The notes: generated by a model not told the origin, from the letters alone. Positions 52,124 to 60,527 are shown, numbered from the stretch's first letter. The stretch is 64,000 nucleotides of DNA from Streptomyces griseus (GCF_900460065.1 NZ_UAVD01000026.1:1-64000), one strand, 5' to 3'. Program-made: numbers and translations.

Positions 52124-54838
52124 CTAAGGAGCCGCGCTCCACGGTGTCGAGATCTCTCCGTCCGGCTCCCAGCCGTGCCGTCGCATCTGCTGCGCTTCCG
52201 CCGTACGGCCCGCGGACTCCAGCACCTTCGCGTACTGGCTCCAAGCGTACGGGTCGCCGGTTCGCGAAGCATGGCGGAGCCAGTCCAGGGCCTCGTCGGT
52301 ACGCCCTGCGTCTTGGAGCAGCTCGGCGACGACGGACCTCTGATCCGGATAGCCGTCCTCTGCATGGCGGTCTGCGCACGACCTCAGCCAGGCGAAGGAC
52401 TCATCCGGCCCCATGAGCTCCGTCATCAGTCGCGCGGTCTGCCCCAGGGCACCCAGGTCCCCTTCCTCAGCAGCCCGCTGGTACCAGATGACAGCCTCCG
52501 AGGCCTTGCCGAGTTGCTCGTGCACAGCGGCGGCGTTCGCCGCCGCACCCCTCGGTCCGCCGGCTGCCTCCTGTTCGTAGAGCGCGAGCGCTTCTTCCAG
52601 ACGGCCTTTCTTCCTCAGCGCCTCGGGAGCACTCGCGCTCTTCCTGAGGTGGGCACCGCTGGCGATCTCCTCCGACCAATCCAGCACAGCGGCTAGCCAG
52701 CGCTGTGCCTCATCGGCTTTTCCGCCCGGGTCGAGAAGGCTCCGCAAGTTGGATCGAAGTGCCGCGTCCTGGGCCAAGTGCTCGAGCAACGCATCCGACG
52801 CCCAGGAAATCCACACACCCCCTTCCCTGTTCCTGCTTTCCTCTTCCCATACCCGCGGCAACAGCCAGGACAGTACGGTGGCCCCGCTGTCGCCTCGCTC
52901 CCGCATCCGGTAGACCGTCTGCACCACGGCGTACCCGCCGTGGCTCTCGGCCTCCTGCTGGTAGCAAGCCAGAGCTTCTTCCGTACGGCTCGTCGACTTC
53001 AGCAGGTCGGCCAGGGCTCCGTACGCACCGTAGACGCCCGCATCGGCCGCTCGCCTGAAGCAGGTCTCCGCTTCCGGGAGGTCGCCGGCCTGCCGCAGAA
53101 TCATGCCTGCGGAGAACCAGCTGCTGGAATGCCCTGCTTCGGCAGCTCTCCTGTGCCAAGCGACGGCCATGACCGGCTGGTGAGTCATCTCCATGATCCC
53201 AGCGACCTGGTTCATGGCAGCGGGATCTCCCCTTTCGGCGAGGGGCAGACACCACAGCAGTGCCTCGTCGTATCTGCCCTCTTCCTCCAGCATCTGGGAC
53301 GCCGCGGCGACGGCGCCCGGCACCCCCGCCGCGGCTGCGGCCCTGAGGAGACGCACAGCGATCCGGAGGTGCCCTCTTTCCCGTGCCGATCCGGCCAGGG
53401 CGATCAGGGACTCTCGTGCCGCATAGTCGTTCAGGGTGTCCCAAAGACGCGCCGGTGGAACCTTGCCGTGCTGCTCCTCCCTGCCGTGCTGATCCAAGTA
53501 GTCCGCGAGTCTGACCTTGTCCGTGACGACGAGGGGAGCGGCAGGTTCGCGGATGGTCACGGGCGTGAGGGGGCCGCGGGCACCACGCAACCGTTTCCTC
53601 AGTTCCGCAAGAGCCTGCTCGATGTCACCGTCCTCCACCGCCTCGTACTGATGGGCGGTGAGGTAGGAGGGGATCGACGCTTCCAGCAGCAGTTTCGGGA
53701 GAGCCACGCCATGCCCGAGACGACGGGCGTCCATGGCCGACTCGACCAGAGCCCTCTCCAAGGCCGTGGCGGTCTCGTACCGGTCGACCAGCGCCCGGCC
53801 ACCGGCAAGATACTGGGTGACCTGCCCCTCCTCACCACGGTCCAGGGCCTCTTGGAGCCGGGGGTCCGTCACGGCAAGGCGTCTCAACTCCAGCATGTCC
53901 GGCCCCTCGAAGGAGTCCGGCACTCGGAGGTACTTGCCGGTGAGCAGAGCACGGGCTCGCGCATGCGGATCCTTGCGGTCGCCCTGCCTACGCGGGCTGA
54001 CGAGATCAGACCACTGTTCGGGCCAGGTCGTGCCGAGGACGAGCAGGGGGCCGCGTCGCGGGTCGTTGAGCACCTCGTGCAGCCGGGCGGCTGCCTGCTC
54101 ACCCCGATCGTCGCCCAGGAAGCGGTGGATCTCGTCGAGCCACAGGACGGTACGGGGAGCGGCGTCGTCCAACACTGCGATCAGCGCCTCGGTGGGGGTC
54201 GGTGCGAGGGGATGCACAAGCCGCCAGTCCGGAGGAAGAAGACTGAGCGCCTCCCAGCACGACCTGGTCTTCCCCGTAAAGGAGTTGCCGACGAGGACCG
54301 CGAGGGCGCTGGTCAGCCCTTCTGCGCACGGCCGAGCGGCACTTTCCACCACGTCGGCGAGCTGCCGGTCGTGCTCCCGTTCGACATACGGAGGCAGAAG
54401 CTGCAGCTCGGAGTCGGCGCACCCCCCGTCGATGGCCTCGTGCACCTCCAGGGCGAACGGATCCGCGAACTCACTGATAAGCCTCCCGGGGTGAGCCGTT
54501 GACGCACGTGATGCCCGTATCGGCTGCGCCCTCTCCAGCAGGTTTCGCCAGTCGCGTTCATCAACCTTCTCTCCGGCCCAGGCGCTCCACAGCCGTACGA
54601 GTGCCAGAACGTCGTCGCTGCTCCTGTCACTCGGGACCTGGGGAACTCCTTCACCGCGGATGGGCACCCAGGCGCTGATCCGCTGGCTCTCGATCCCTCT
54701 GTTGTACGGGGGCTTGCCGAGTTCCTGGCTCACCTTCCTCCGTGAGTACCGGTCGCCGGCCCGGCTGAGCACGCCCTCCGCTCTTCGCTCCAGGGCGCGC
54801 AAGCGCTCATAGAGTTCCCGGGACTCCTGGGACCGCAA
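52124..54838 (-). CDS. STAND-like NTPase with TPR/Sel1 repeats
   Basis: 904 residues; TTG start with GGGAGG 4 nt upstream. Residues 1-110 form a helical N-terminal module with an HTH-like stretch (RRKVSQELGKPP ... SQRISAWV). A P-loop NTPase follows: Walker A GNSFTGKT (184-191) and Walker B TVLWLDEIH (230-238). From about 490 to 890 come tandem TPR/Sel1-like helical pairs (YDEALLWCLPLAERGDPAAM, AWHRRAAEAGHS, LEEALALYEQEAAG). The architecture is like intracellular sensors in bacterial immunity. Cargo of the first tRNA island; no separate effector domain is seen, except possibly the N-terminal module. Confidence 0.82.
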   Translation of the reverse strand: MRSQESRELYERLRALERRAEGVLSRAGDRYSRRKVSQELGKPPYNRGIESQRISAWVPIRGEGVPQVPSDRSSDDVLALVRLWSAWAGEKVDERDWRNLLERAQPIRASRASTAHPGRLISEFADPFALEVHEAIDGGCADSELQLLPPYVEREHDRQLADVVESAARPCAEGLTSALAVLVGNSFTGKTRSCWEALSLLPPDWRLVHPLAPTPTEALIAVLDDAAPRTVLWLDEIHRFLGDDRGEQAAARLHEVLNDPRRGPLLVLGTTWPEQWSDLVSPRRQGDRKDPHARARALLTGKYLRVPDSFEGPDMLELRRLAVTDPRLQEALDRGEEGQVTQYLAGGRALVDRYETATALERALVESAMDARRLGHGVALPKLLLEASIPSYLTAHQYEAVEDGDIEQALAELRKRLRGARGPLTPVTIREPAAPLVVTDKVRLADYLDQHGREEQHGKVPPARLWDTLNDYAARESLIALAGSARERGHLRIAVRLLRAAAAAGVPGAVAAASQMLEEEGRYDEALLWCLPLAERGDPAAMNQVAGIMEMTHQPVMAVAWHRRAAEAGHSSSWFSAGMILRQAGDLPEAETCFRRAADAGVYGAYGALADLLKSTSRTEEALACYQQEAESHGGYAVVQTVYRMRERGDSGATVLSWLLPRVWEEESRNREGGVWISWASDALLEHLAQDAALRSNLRSLLDPGGKADEAQRWLAAVLDWSEEIASGAHLRKSASAPEALRKKGRLEEALALYEQEAAGGPRGAAANAAAVHEQLGKASEAVIWYQRAAEEGDLGALGQTARLMTELMGPDESFAWLRSCADRHAEDGYPDQRSVVAELLQDAGRTDEALDWLRHASRTGDPYAWSQYAKVLESAGRTAEAQQMRRHGWEPDGEISTPWSAAP

Positions 54839-55009
54839 CAGGCCTCCCTCTCTCTGCCCGCAGCAGGCACAACGGGCAACGCACCGACCTGCAGCGTAGA
54901 ACCAATCCGCCCGGTGCTCCCGCTATTCCGGGTCTCTCTCCCCAGACGGCAGAAGACTCGGGGACGACGACTCGGGGCAGCTCCGGGCGCAATCGACAAA
55001 GGGACCGTG

Positions 55010-55153
55010 ATGGGGAAGACGACTCGGCGGCGGCGACAGCACACCACCCGCCGATGGGGACGCACCGTCCTCTTCGGTCTCGTACGAGGGGGTGCGACAG
55101 CGACGGGCTCGGCCATCGTCGCGTGTGGCCTGATGTGGTGGCAGAACCGATGA
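55010..55153 (+). CDS. 47-residue single-pass membrane peptide
   Basis: ATG with AAGGGA 5 nt upstream. The N-terminus is very basic (MGKTTRRRRQHTTRRWGR), then a hydrophobic helix (VLFGLVRGGATATGSAIVAC) ending GLMWWQNR. Divergent from the NTPase across 171 nt, before the first scar. Could be a small partner, a toxin-like peptide or a short resident protein. Too short for firm annotation. Confidence 0.5.
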   Translation: MGKTTRRRRQHTTRRWGRTVLFGLVRGGATATGSAIVACGLMWWQNR

Positions 55154-55484
55154 ACGGATTGCGGCCCTCGAACACCGCGCCACCGCTGCCTCCTGTTCCC
55201 GCAGATCAGACAGCCGATGGTCCCGACGAGCGGCGTTGATTCCCCAGCTCAGAGCACGAGTTCGATTCTCTTCACCGGCTCCACATGAAAGCCCCGGGCC
55301 AGCGGCCCGGGGCTCTCTGTTGTCCGGACCAGTTCAGGGGTCCGGCATCAGAGAGCTGTCTCCGCCCGACCTCGCCCGGCCGTCGGACGCGCTCGGTGCG
55401 CACCAACCGAGGCAAGACGGTCGGCATGCGGCTGAGTGGTCCGGCTCCGCGCCCCCCACCAACCTCGGCTGTACCGTGTCCGCC
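55154..55484. other. gap holding the first att scar
   Basis: 331 nt. Contains the scar at 55240-55281 and a hairpin right after it. The rest shows no gene; a forward frame from 55236 that runs into the next gene is an extension of it across the scar. Confidence 0.5.
55240..55281 (+). mobile_element. att scar 1 (3' half of tRNA-Gly)
   Basis: TTCCCCAGCTCAGAGCACGAG... through CACCGGCTC, 42 nt, with a handful of mismatches to the tRNA. No 5' tRNA half is present. A perfect 11-bp hairpin (55290-55300/55304-55314) follows, as behind the intact tRNA. Probable attR of the element carrying the NTPase; the mismatches suggest it is old. Confidence 0.82.
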
Positions 55485-55904
55485 ATGGCGGAGGAGAACG
55501 AATGGGGGCTGCGGCCACTCGGGCCGAGCGAGGTCAGCCGCCTCCGGGGACTCGCCGCAGCAGTTGCGGCGGACCTGGCCCGATCCGGGCTCGTCATATC
55601 CGGCCAGCAGAATCAGTACCGGGAGACTTCGGCCGGCTGCCTGAGAGTCGAAGTGGATGAATTCGACGACGCCGCAGGCGGCATCTGGCTCCACTGGGAG
55701 GTACACCCTTCCCTCCGGAAAGCGACGAGCGAGGCTCCACGGGGACAGCGGTTCGATGACCCGGTGATCGCGTCCGCGGGCCGCATTCACGAGCGGATGG
55801 CATCGACGATCCTCTCCATGCTGGGGGCACTTGGATACGTCGCGGAGCCAAGCGATGACGACTATCGGCCCTTTGCGATCAAGGTGCTCTCGGCCTCCAC
55901 CTGA
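55485..55904 (+). CDS. hypothetical protein
   Basis: 139 residues from MAEENEWGLRPLGPSEVSRL (an in-frame GTG three codons earlier is possible). Alpha-helical start, then a beta segment (GCLRVEVDEFDDAAGGIWLHWEVHP) and a C-terminal strand (YRPFAIKVLSAST). It lies between scars 1 and 2. No family recognised; codon bias is typical of the genome. Confidence 0.62.
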   Translation: MAEENEWGLRPLGPSEVSRLRGLAAAVAADLARSGLVISGQQNQYRETSAGCLRVEVDEFDDAAGGIWLHWEVHPSLRKATSEAPRGQRFDDPVIASAGRIHERMASTILSMLGALGYVAEPSDDDYRPFAIKVLSAST

Positions 55905-56098
55905 GCACCTGCCGTACCTCTGCGCAACGCAGGCCCCCTGCCAACTCTCCCCATGCCACCGCGCAGGAAGCCGTGCTAGAACGTACCAGGAGGAACGGTA
56001 AACAGCGGTCACCAAAGGAACCGAAACCAGTCAGGACCTCACCATCGGAGCACATTTCAGCAGGTCGGAGCCCATGCGAATGGTCGAAGGCCGGGTGA

Positions 56099-56140
56099 TT
56101 CCCAAGCTGAGAGCACCATTTCGATTCTCGTCACCCGCTC
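56099..56140 (+). mobile_element. att scar 2 (3' half of tRNA-Gly)
   Basis: TTCCCAAGCTGAGAGCACC... through CACCCGCTC, 42 nt, with several mismatches in the middle. Preceded 98 nt upstream by AACAGCGGTCA, and followed by an imperfect GC hairpin with CCTTTTGC. Confidence 0.85.
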
Positions 56141-56307
56141 CACGACGAAGGCCCTGGTCAATGACTCAGGCCTTTTGCTTGCCGTCCAACGGCACCGGCT
56201 CGGAGCGTCACTCGCCAGAGACAACGTGTGAGTGATCGCGCCCATGTCCCCCGGAACCTGCGACCACAGGCGTCAGAGCTGGGGACCAGAAACCCGAGCC
56301 AGCGTGT

Positions 56308-56323
56308 GCATACTCAAGTATGC
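56308..56323. promoter_or_regulatory. palindromic operator of toxin-antitoxin operon
   Basis: GCATACT-CA-AGTATGC, perfect 7-bp arms around 2 nt, ending 8 nt before the antitoxin ATG (56332). Antitoxins of the AbrB/RHH type repress their own operon through such sites. Confidence 0.7.
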
Positions 56324-56331
56324 TTGGACTT

Positions 56332-56580
56332 ATGTCCTCAACGACTCGCATCACCGTCACGCTCCCCAGCGACCAGGTGGCGGAGCTCCGCAAGCTCACG
56401 GACAACGTCTCCGGGTACGTGGCGGAGGCCGTAGCCCGTCAGATCCGGCACCAGCTCTTGGGCGCGGACCTTCGCCGTTACGAGGAGGAGCACGGGCCGT
56501 TTAGCGATGAGGAGCTCACCGAAGCCCGCGCGAAGATCTTCGGCTCCGCCGGCTCCTCCACGGGCGCGGACGCCGCGTGA
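56332..56580 (+). CDS. VapB-like antitoxin (RHH type)
   Basis: 82 residues from MSSTTRITVTLPSDQVAELRK; an ATG at 56320 inside the operator is less likely. The opening ITVTLPSDQVAELRKL is a ribbon-helix-helix DNA-binding domain. The tail (EEEHGPFSDEELTEARAKIFG) would wrap the toxin. Stop overlaps the toxin start as GTGA. Confidence 0.85.
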   Translation: MSSTTRITVTLPSDQVAELRKLTDNVSGYVAEAVARQIRHQLLGADLRRYEEEHGPFSDEELTEARAKIFGSAGSSTGADAA

Positions 56581-56978
56581 GTGAGCGTGTCGAGACCGTC
56601 GTCCTGGACTCGGAAGGGCTCTCCGCCTGGGTCGCGCAGGACCGCAAGCTTCTCGCGATGCTTCAGGTCTTCCACGACATGGGAGCCGATCTGGTCATCG
56701 GGGCCAACACCATCGTGGAAGTCAGCCACTCCCGCACCAACATGCCTCGTCTGAACTGGGCCCTGTCCCGCGTCAAGGTGGAGCCAGTCACTGAACAGGC
56801 GGCGAAGGCGGCGGCTGAGCTTCTCAAAGGGGCCGGACTTCACGGGCACAAGTACGCCATCGACGCCACAGTCGCCGAGGTCGCCCTCCGCCAGCCGAAA
56901 CCCGTCGCCCTCCTCACCTCCGACAGCGACGACATGACCAAACTCTGCGGAAACCAAGTCCGCATCATCCCTCTCTGA
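56577..56978 (+). CDS. VapC-like PIN-domain toxin
   Basis: 133 residues from GTG. PIN-type RNase acidic residues are visible: VVLDSEGLSAW (first Asp), NTIVEVSHS (Glu), YAIDATVAEVAL (Asp) and LLTSDSDDM (Asp). It would cut tRNA or mRNA when free of antitoxin. Translationally coupled to the antitoxin gene. A piece of a second copy lies near 60.12 kb. Confidence 0.88.
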   Translation: MSERVETVVLDSEGLSAWVAQDRKLLAMLQVFHDMGADLVIGANTIVEVSHSRTNMPRLNWALSRVKVEPVTEQAAKAAAELLKGAGLHGHKYAIDATVAEVALRQPKPVALLTSDSDDMTKLCGNQVRIIPL

Positions 56979-57914
56979 CGCGCCGGCCCACGCCGAGCAC
57001 GCCCCCATGGCAGGGTCCGCCGCACCGCCGCCCTCGTGCCCCATCCGTGCCCAGCAGAGCGGACAACAGCGGTCAGGTAAAGCCTCCAGAGACCATGGCG
57101 CCCCCTGTTTCCTCGCAGGAAAGCGCAGGTCAGGGCCCTCCCTGAAGCTCAAACACCGCTGATTCCCAAGCTCAGAGCGCGAGTTCGATTCTCGTCATCC
57201 GCTCCACGACTGAGGCCCAGGTCATCGACCCGGGCCTTGTTTGTTGTCCGGACTCGTCCACATGCTCTGCCCTGACCGGAACTGGGCAAGGACATCTTTG
57301 ACCGGGAAGTCGCACTGGCTCTTACCTGCTCCCAGAAAGCGAGCACCTGGGCCTTAGCCTCGGCAGTCTCCGGAGGCAGGTCCGCGGCGCGGAGCGTATC
57401 GGCGACTTCTGCCGTCTCGGGCGCCCAGCGCCGGGCCCGGCTTGGCACCCTCGGTACGCACTCCGGACCGGAGAGGATCGCGCAGATCAGGATCTCGGCT
57501 TCGGCTGTGAGTTGATTCCCGGCTCAGGGGGCGTCGGCGAGGGCGTGCCCCGGCTGTCCAGTGATTATCGATCATGAAGGTCCGCCCGTCTGGGGCCGGG
57601 GCGTGTCGGGGTGGCGGGCCCGTGTAACTCACCCGGAACGAATACTGTCGGCCACCCGGCGGAGCTGCACGAGAATGTTGGCGCCATCACGGTTGATGGC
57701 GCCCGGCCCCAGGGCTCTCCGGGCAGGAAGCTCTCGACGCTGCCGCTGGCCGACTTTCGGCTTTCCCTGAGGGCGCCGACGCTGTCACGCTCGCCGGCCC
57801 GAATGCCGTGGCCGAAGCCGTGGCGCAGAGAGGCGCAACGTTTTCCAGCTGCGGATGGCTATGGCACGGGTGACGGCGCGTGAGGTCCGCGTTTGTGTAA
57901 GAGCCGGTGGTCCG
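56979..57914. other. gap holding the third att scar
   Basis: 936 nt with no gene I can support. It contains the AACAGCGGTCA motif (57065), scar 3 (57163-57204) and a hairpin (57213-57237). The reverse frame 57149-57448 reads through the scar and is discussed as rejected. 57540-57900 is ordinary GC-rich sequence, perhaps remains of decayed genes. Confidence 0.5.
57163..57204 (+). mobile_element. att scar 3 (3' half of tRNA-Gly)
   Basis: 42 nt identical to the tRNA 3' half except one base (CATCCGCTC for CACCCGCTC). AACAGCGGTCA lies exactly 98 nt upstream, and a GC hairpin follows at 57213-57237. Confidence 0.9.
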
Positions 57915-59654
57915 TCATAGCTCCGTCCGAGTGACCCGGACGGCGAGGACCGCCACGTCGTCCCGTTGCGGGATGTCCGCCAGGCCCTCTGAGAGGGCTT
58001 CCAGAAGGAGGGGCAGGGGTCTGTCGTGGTGGCGGGCGAGCACCGCAGCCGTGCGGGCGGTACTGACGTCGATGTCCGCGTCGCGGCGTTCGACCAGGCC
58101 GTCGGTGTAAAGGAGGAGCACGCTGCCCGGCGGGAGGTCGCGCGCGTGGTCGTGGCGGGGCAGGTCGTCCTCCGACGTGCCGAGGAGGAGCAGATCGTGG
58201 TCGACCAGGGGCAAGACACCCTCCTCCCGGGTATGCAGCAGCGGCGGCGGGTGTCCGGCGTTGGACCACGTCAGCCGCCACTGACCGTCGTAGAGGTCGA
58301 GGCGGGCGTGGACCGCTGTGGCACCCAGCCCCAGGGGCAGGGTGCCGATGGCCCGGTCGATCGCGTCGAGGGCGGCGGACGGAGAGTGGGTCGGGTCGTC
58401 GAGGCTCGCCTGTCGGAGCATGCTGCGGATCTGGCCCATCACTGTGGCGGCCTGGACGTCGTGCCCGATGACATCGCCGATCGAGACCATCAGGGCGGGC
58501 CGGGTCGCGGGCGGCACCATCGGCAGCGGATACGCGTCGTACCAGTCGCCGCCGACCATGTCCTGGTCGGCGGCCGGCAGGTACAGGGCCGCCATGTCCA
58601 GGCCCGGCACGTCCGGCAGCTCAGTGAGCATCGCGGCCTGCAGCTGCTCCGCGGTGCTCAGCCGGTTGGCCACGAAACGGGTGCGCTCCACCGCCTGGCT
58701 CACGTACCCCGCCACCGTGGTGAGGACGGCCTCCTCCGTCGGTGCCAGCACATGGGGTCGGGACCAGCACCACGTCAGGACACCGCGCCGGTCCGGCAGC
58801 GGAACACACATCACGGACTCGAGGCCCAGCGAGTCGTACCCGGCGACGGCCTCGGGCCCGAAGCCGCGCAGGAGCGTGGGGCGGTCCGGTACGAAGACGG
58901 CGCGTTGCTCGCGCATGGCCAGGGTGCTGGGGAAGGAGGCGTCCCACTCCAGATGGTCGATGGCGCTCTCCACCGGCCGTACGTCCTCCGGGTCGATCAC
59001 GCGCCACAGCTTTCCGCCGTCCGCCAGGAGCAGGCCCACGAACGTTGGCTCGGCCGGCCCCTGGAACAGGTGGCGCAGGCGCCGGGTCAGATCTGTGAGA
59101 TCGCGGGCGTGGGCGAGCTCGATGGACGCGCGCAGAAGGAGGCCGGCGTGATCGCGGTCCCGCTGGATCAGCTCCGAGGCGATCCTCAGCCTCAGCTCCA
59201 TCGAGCAGGCCGCAGCCAGATCCTCAAGATCGCGCATCTCTTCCGCTGTCCACTCGCGAGGCTCGTGATCGATGGCACAGAGCGATCCGAGGACGTGCCC
59301 GTCCGCGTCGGTGAGCGGCATACCGGCGTACGCGACCACCCGGAGGTCGGGGATGGCGAGGCTGTCGCAGGTGCGGGGAGACGACCGGGTGTCGCTGAGG
59401 ATCAGCGGCTTGCCGTCCGCGACGACGTGCTGGCAGAAGGAGTGGCTCAAGGGGGTTTCGCGACGGGCCGCCCAGACCCCGGACAACCCGACCATCCCGG
59501 GAAACACCTGCCGGTCGGCCTCCAGCAGCGAGACCAGGGACACCGGAACGCGCAGAACGCGCGTGACCAACCGGGCGAAGCGGTCCATGCCGAGGTCGGC
59601 CGCCGCGGTCAGCCCCGCCAGCCGCAGCGCCTCCAGCCTTCCGGGTCCCTTCAT
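57915..59654 (-). CDS. GAF-GAF-SpoIIE (PP2C) phosphatase
   Basis: 579 residues; ATG with GGAGG about 8 nt upstream. Two GAF sensor domains (about 20-150: VSLVSLLEADRQVFPGM, SFCQHVVADGKPL; about 170-340), then a SpoIIE/PP2C phosphatase (about 350-575: GGDWYDAYPL, VSIGDVIGHDVQAATVMGQI, SNAGHPPPLLH, VLLLYTDGLVERRDADID). The metal-binding Asp residues are present. Such proteins dephosphorylate anti-sigma antagonists in stress pathways. No partner gene is adjacent. Cargo between scars 3 and 4. Confidence 0.93.
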   Translation of the reverse strand: MKGPGRLEALRLAGLTAAADLGMDRFARLVTRVLRVPVSLVSLLEADRQVFPGMVGLSGVWAARRETPLSHSFCQHVVADGKPLILSDTRSSPRTCDSLAIPDLRVVAYAGMPLTDADGHVLGSLCAIDHEPREWTAEEMRDLEDLAAACSMELRLRIASELIQRDRDHAGLLLRASIELAHARDLTDLTRRLRHLFQGPAEPTFVGLLLADGGKLWRVIDPEDVRPVESAIDHLEWDASFPSTLAMREQRAVFVPDRPTLLRGFGPEAVAGYDSLGLESVMCVPLPDRRGVLTWCWSRPHVLAPTEEAVLTTVAGYVSQAVERTRFVANRLSTAEQLQAAMLTELPDVPGLDMAALYLPAADQDMVGGDWYDAYPLPMVPPATRPALMVSIGDVIGHDVQAATVMGQIRSMLRQASLDDPTHSPSAALDAIDRAIGTLPLGLGATAVHARLDLYDGQWRLTWSNAGHPPPLLHTREEGVLPLVDHDLLLLGTSEDDLPRHDHARDLPPGSVLLLYTDGLVERRDADIDVSTARTAAVLARHHDRPLPLLLEALSEGLADIPQRDDVAVLAVRVTRTEL

Positions 59655-60074
59655 CCTGCGACCTCCGTCGACCTGGCGGGGGGAGGCGTGACCTCTGTCG
59701 AGCGCATTATCAGAATATAAAATGAAAAGACCGTGATATCCCAGCTAGGTGCGGTGCCGAGATGTCCAGCGCAGGACGCGGCGTCGCCCAGGACGATCCA
59801 AGGAGACGGTCAGCGCGCGGCCGGACGGCCTTACGGCGAGGCGCCAATAATCGAATGTTCGTTCCCTTCTTCGCCTCTGTTGAGTACGCCGGCAAGTCGG
59901 CAGGCTGACTCGTCCGGCTCCGGACCGGCAGACCCTGCACCTGCTGATGCGCCCGCGCCACGGCGACGCCGACGCGTGCCTGGCCTCGGGCTTCAGCGTC
60001 GGAACCATGACGGCTCATCGACACTTCCGCGGGGCCGTCGACCTCCTTGCCGCACACACGCCCACGTCGGAACG

Positions 60075-60160
60075 GTCATGACGAAAATTCGAAAAGCGTA
60101 CGCGATCCTCGGGAGCAGGATGTACGCCATCGACGCCACGGTCGCCGAGGTGCCCCTGCC
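60075..60160 (+). pseudogene. fragment of a second PIN-toxin gene
   Basis: GTACGCCATCGACGCCAC and GTCGCCGAGG (60120-60149) copy the region of vapC that encodes YAIDATVAEV, with one mismatch. After GCCGAGGT the sequence jumps to CCTGCCAGGGTCCGCCGC, which in the intact locus lies past the toxin stop. So about 120 nt of the gene end are deleted, and its 5' part is not recognisable. Relic of a related element. Confidence 0.75.
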
Positions 60161-60321
60161 AGGGTCCGCCGCACCGCCGCCCTCGTGCCCCCTCATGCCC
60201 CATCCGTGCCCAGCAGAACGGACAACAGCGGTCAGGTACAGCCTCCAGAGACCATGACCACCCCAGCTTCCCCTCAGGAAGAAGCAGGTCAGAGCACTTC
60301 CCGACACTCAAGCACCGCTGA
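60154..60321 (+). repeat. duplicate of the flank before scar 3
   Basis: About 160 nt that closely match 57004-57162 (shared runs include CAGGGTCCGCCGCACCGCCG, ACAACAGCGGTCAGG and GCCTCCAGAGACCATG). Together with the scars this shows that two related elements used the same left-flank sequence. Confidence 0.85.
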
Positions 60322-60363
60322 TTCCCAAGCTCAGAGCGCGAGTTCGATTCTCGTCACCCGCTC
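60322..60363 (+). mobile_element. att scar 4 (3' half of tRNA-Gly)
   Basis: 42 nt identical to the tRNA-Gly 3' half. AACAGCGGTCA lies 98 nt upstream. It is the last scar and marks the right border of the island; the chromosome resumes to the right. Confidence 0.93.
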
Positions 60364-60371
60364 TTTGTTGG

Positions 60372-60398
60372 AAGGCCCTGGTCGGAGACCAGGGCCTT
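60372..60398. terminator. hairpin after scar 4
   Basis: AAGGCCCTGGTC and GACCAGGGCCTT form a perfect 12-bp stem with a GGA loop, followed by TCTTG. Probably the original chromosomal tRNA-Gly terminator, since scar 4 is the oldest right border. Confidence 0.88.
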
Positions 60399-60527
60399 TC
60401 TTGCGTTCGGGATCGGCCCGACTGTGGAGGCTCTGAGGACGGCTGGAACTACGGGGTTGGCGGCGAGCGTGGTGTTCTAGCGTGTGCAGACGTGAAGGAT
60501 CACAGCTCACGGGTGGGGAGGCTTCCA

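Larger units (their letters stand above)
55905..56331. other. gap holding the second att scar and TA promoter
   Basis: 427 nt. Contains the AACAGCGGTCA motif at 56001, scar 2 (56099-56140) with an imperfect hairpin, and the toxin-antitoxin operator (56308-56323). No gene is supported. Confidence 0.55.
59655..60527. other. gap holding vapC fragment and fourth att scar
   Basis: 873 nt. Contains an AT-rich spot (59700-59745), a vapC remnant (60075-60160), AACAGCGGTCA at 60224, scar 4 (60322-60363) and its terminator. Forward frames across it (for example 59733-60257) look like shadows or decayed sequence. Confidence 0.55.

Noticed and set aside
57149..57448. Reverse frame ending in DENRTRALSLGISGV
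   Set aside because: The end is simply the complement of the tRNA-Gly scar, a well-known source of false genes. The front part has no family signal.
52000..60400. Integrase, excisionase or replication gene in the island
   Set aside because: I looked in both strands between scars and saw no tyrosine or serine recombinase motif; gaps hold no long uncharacterised frame.
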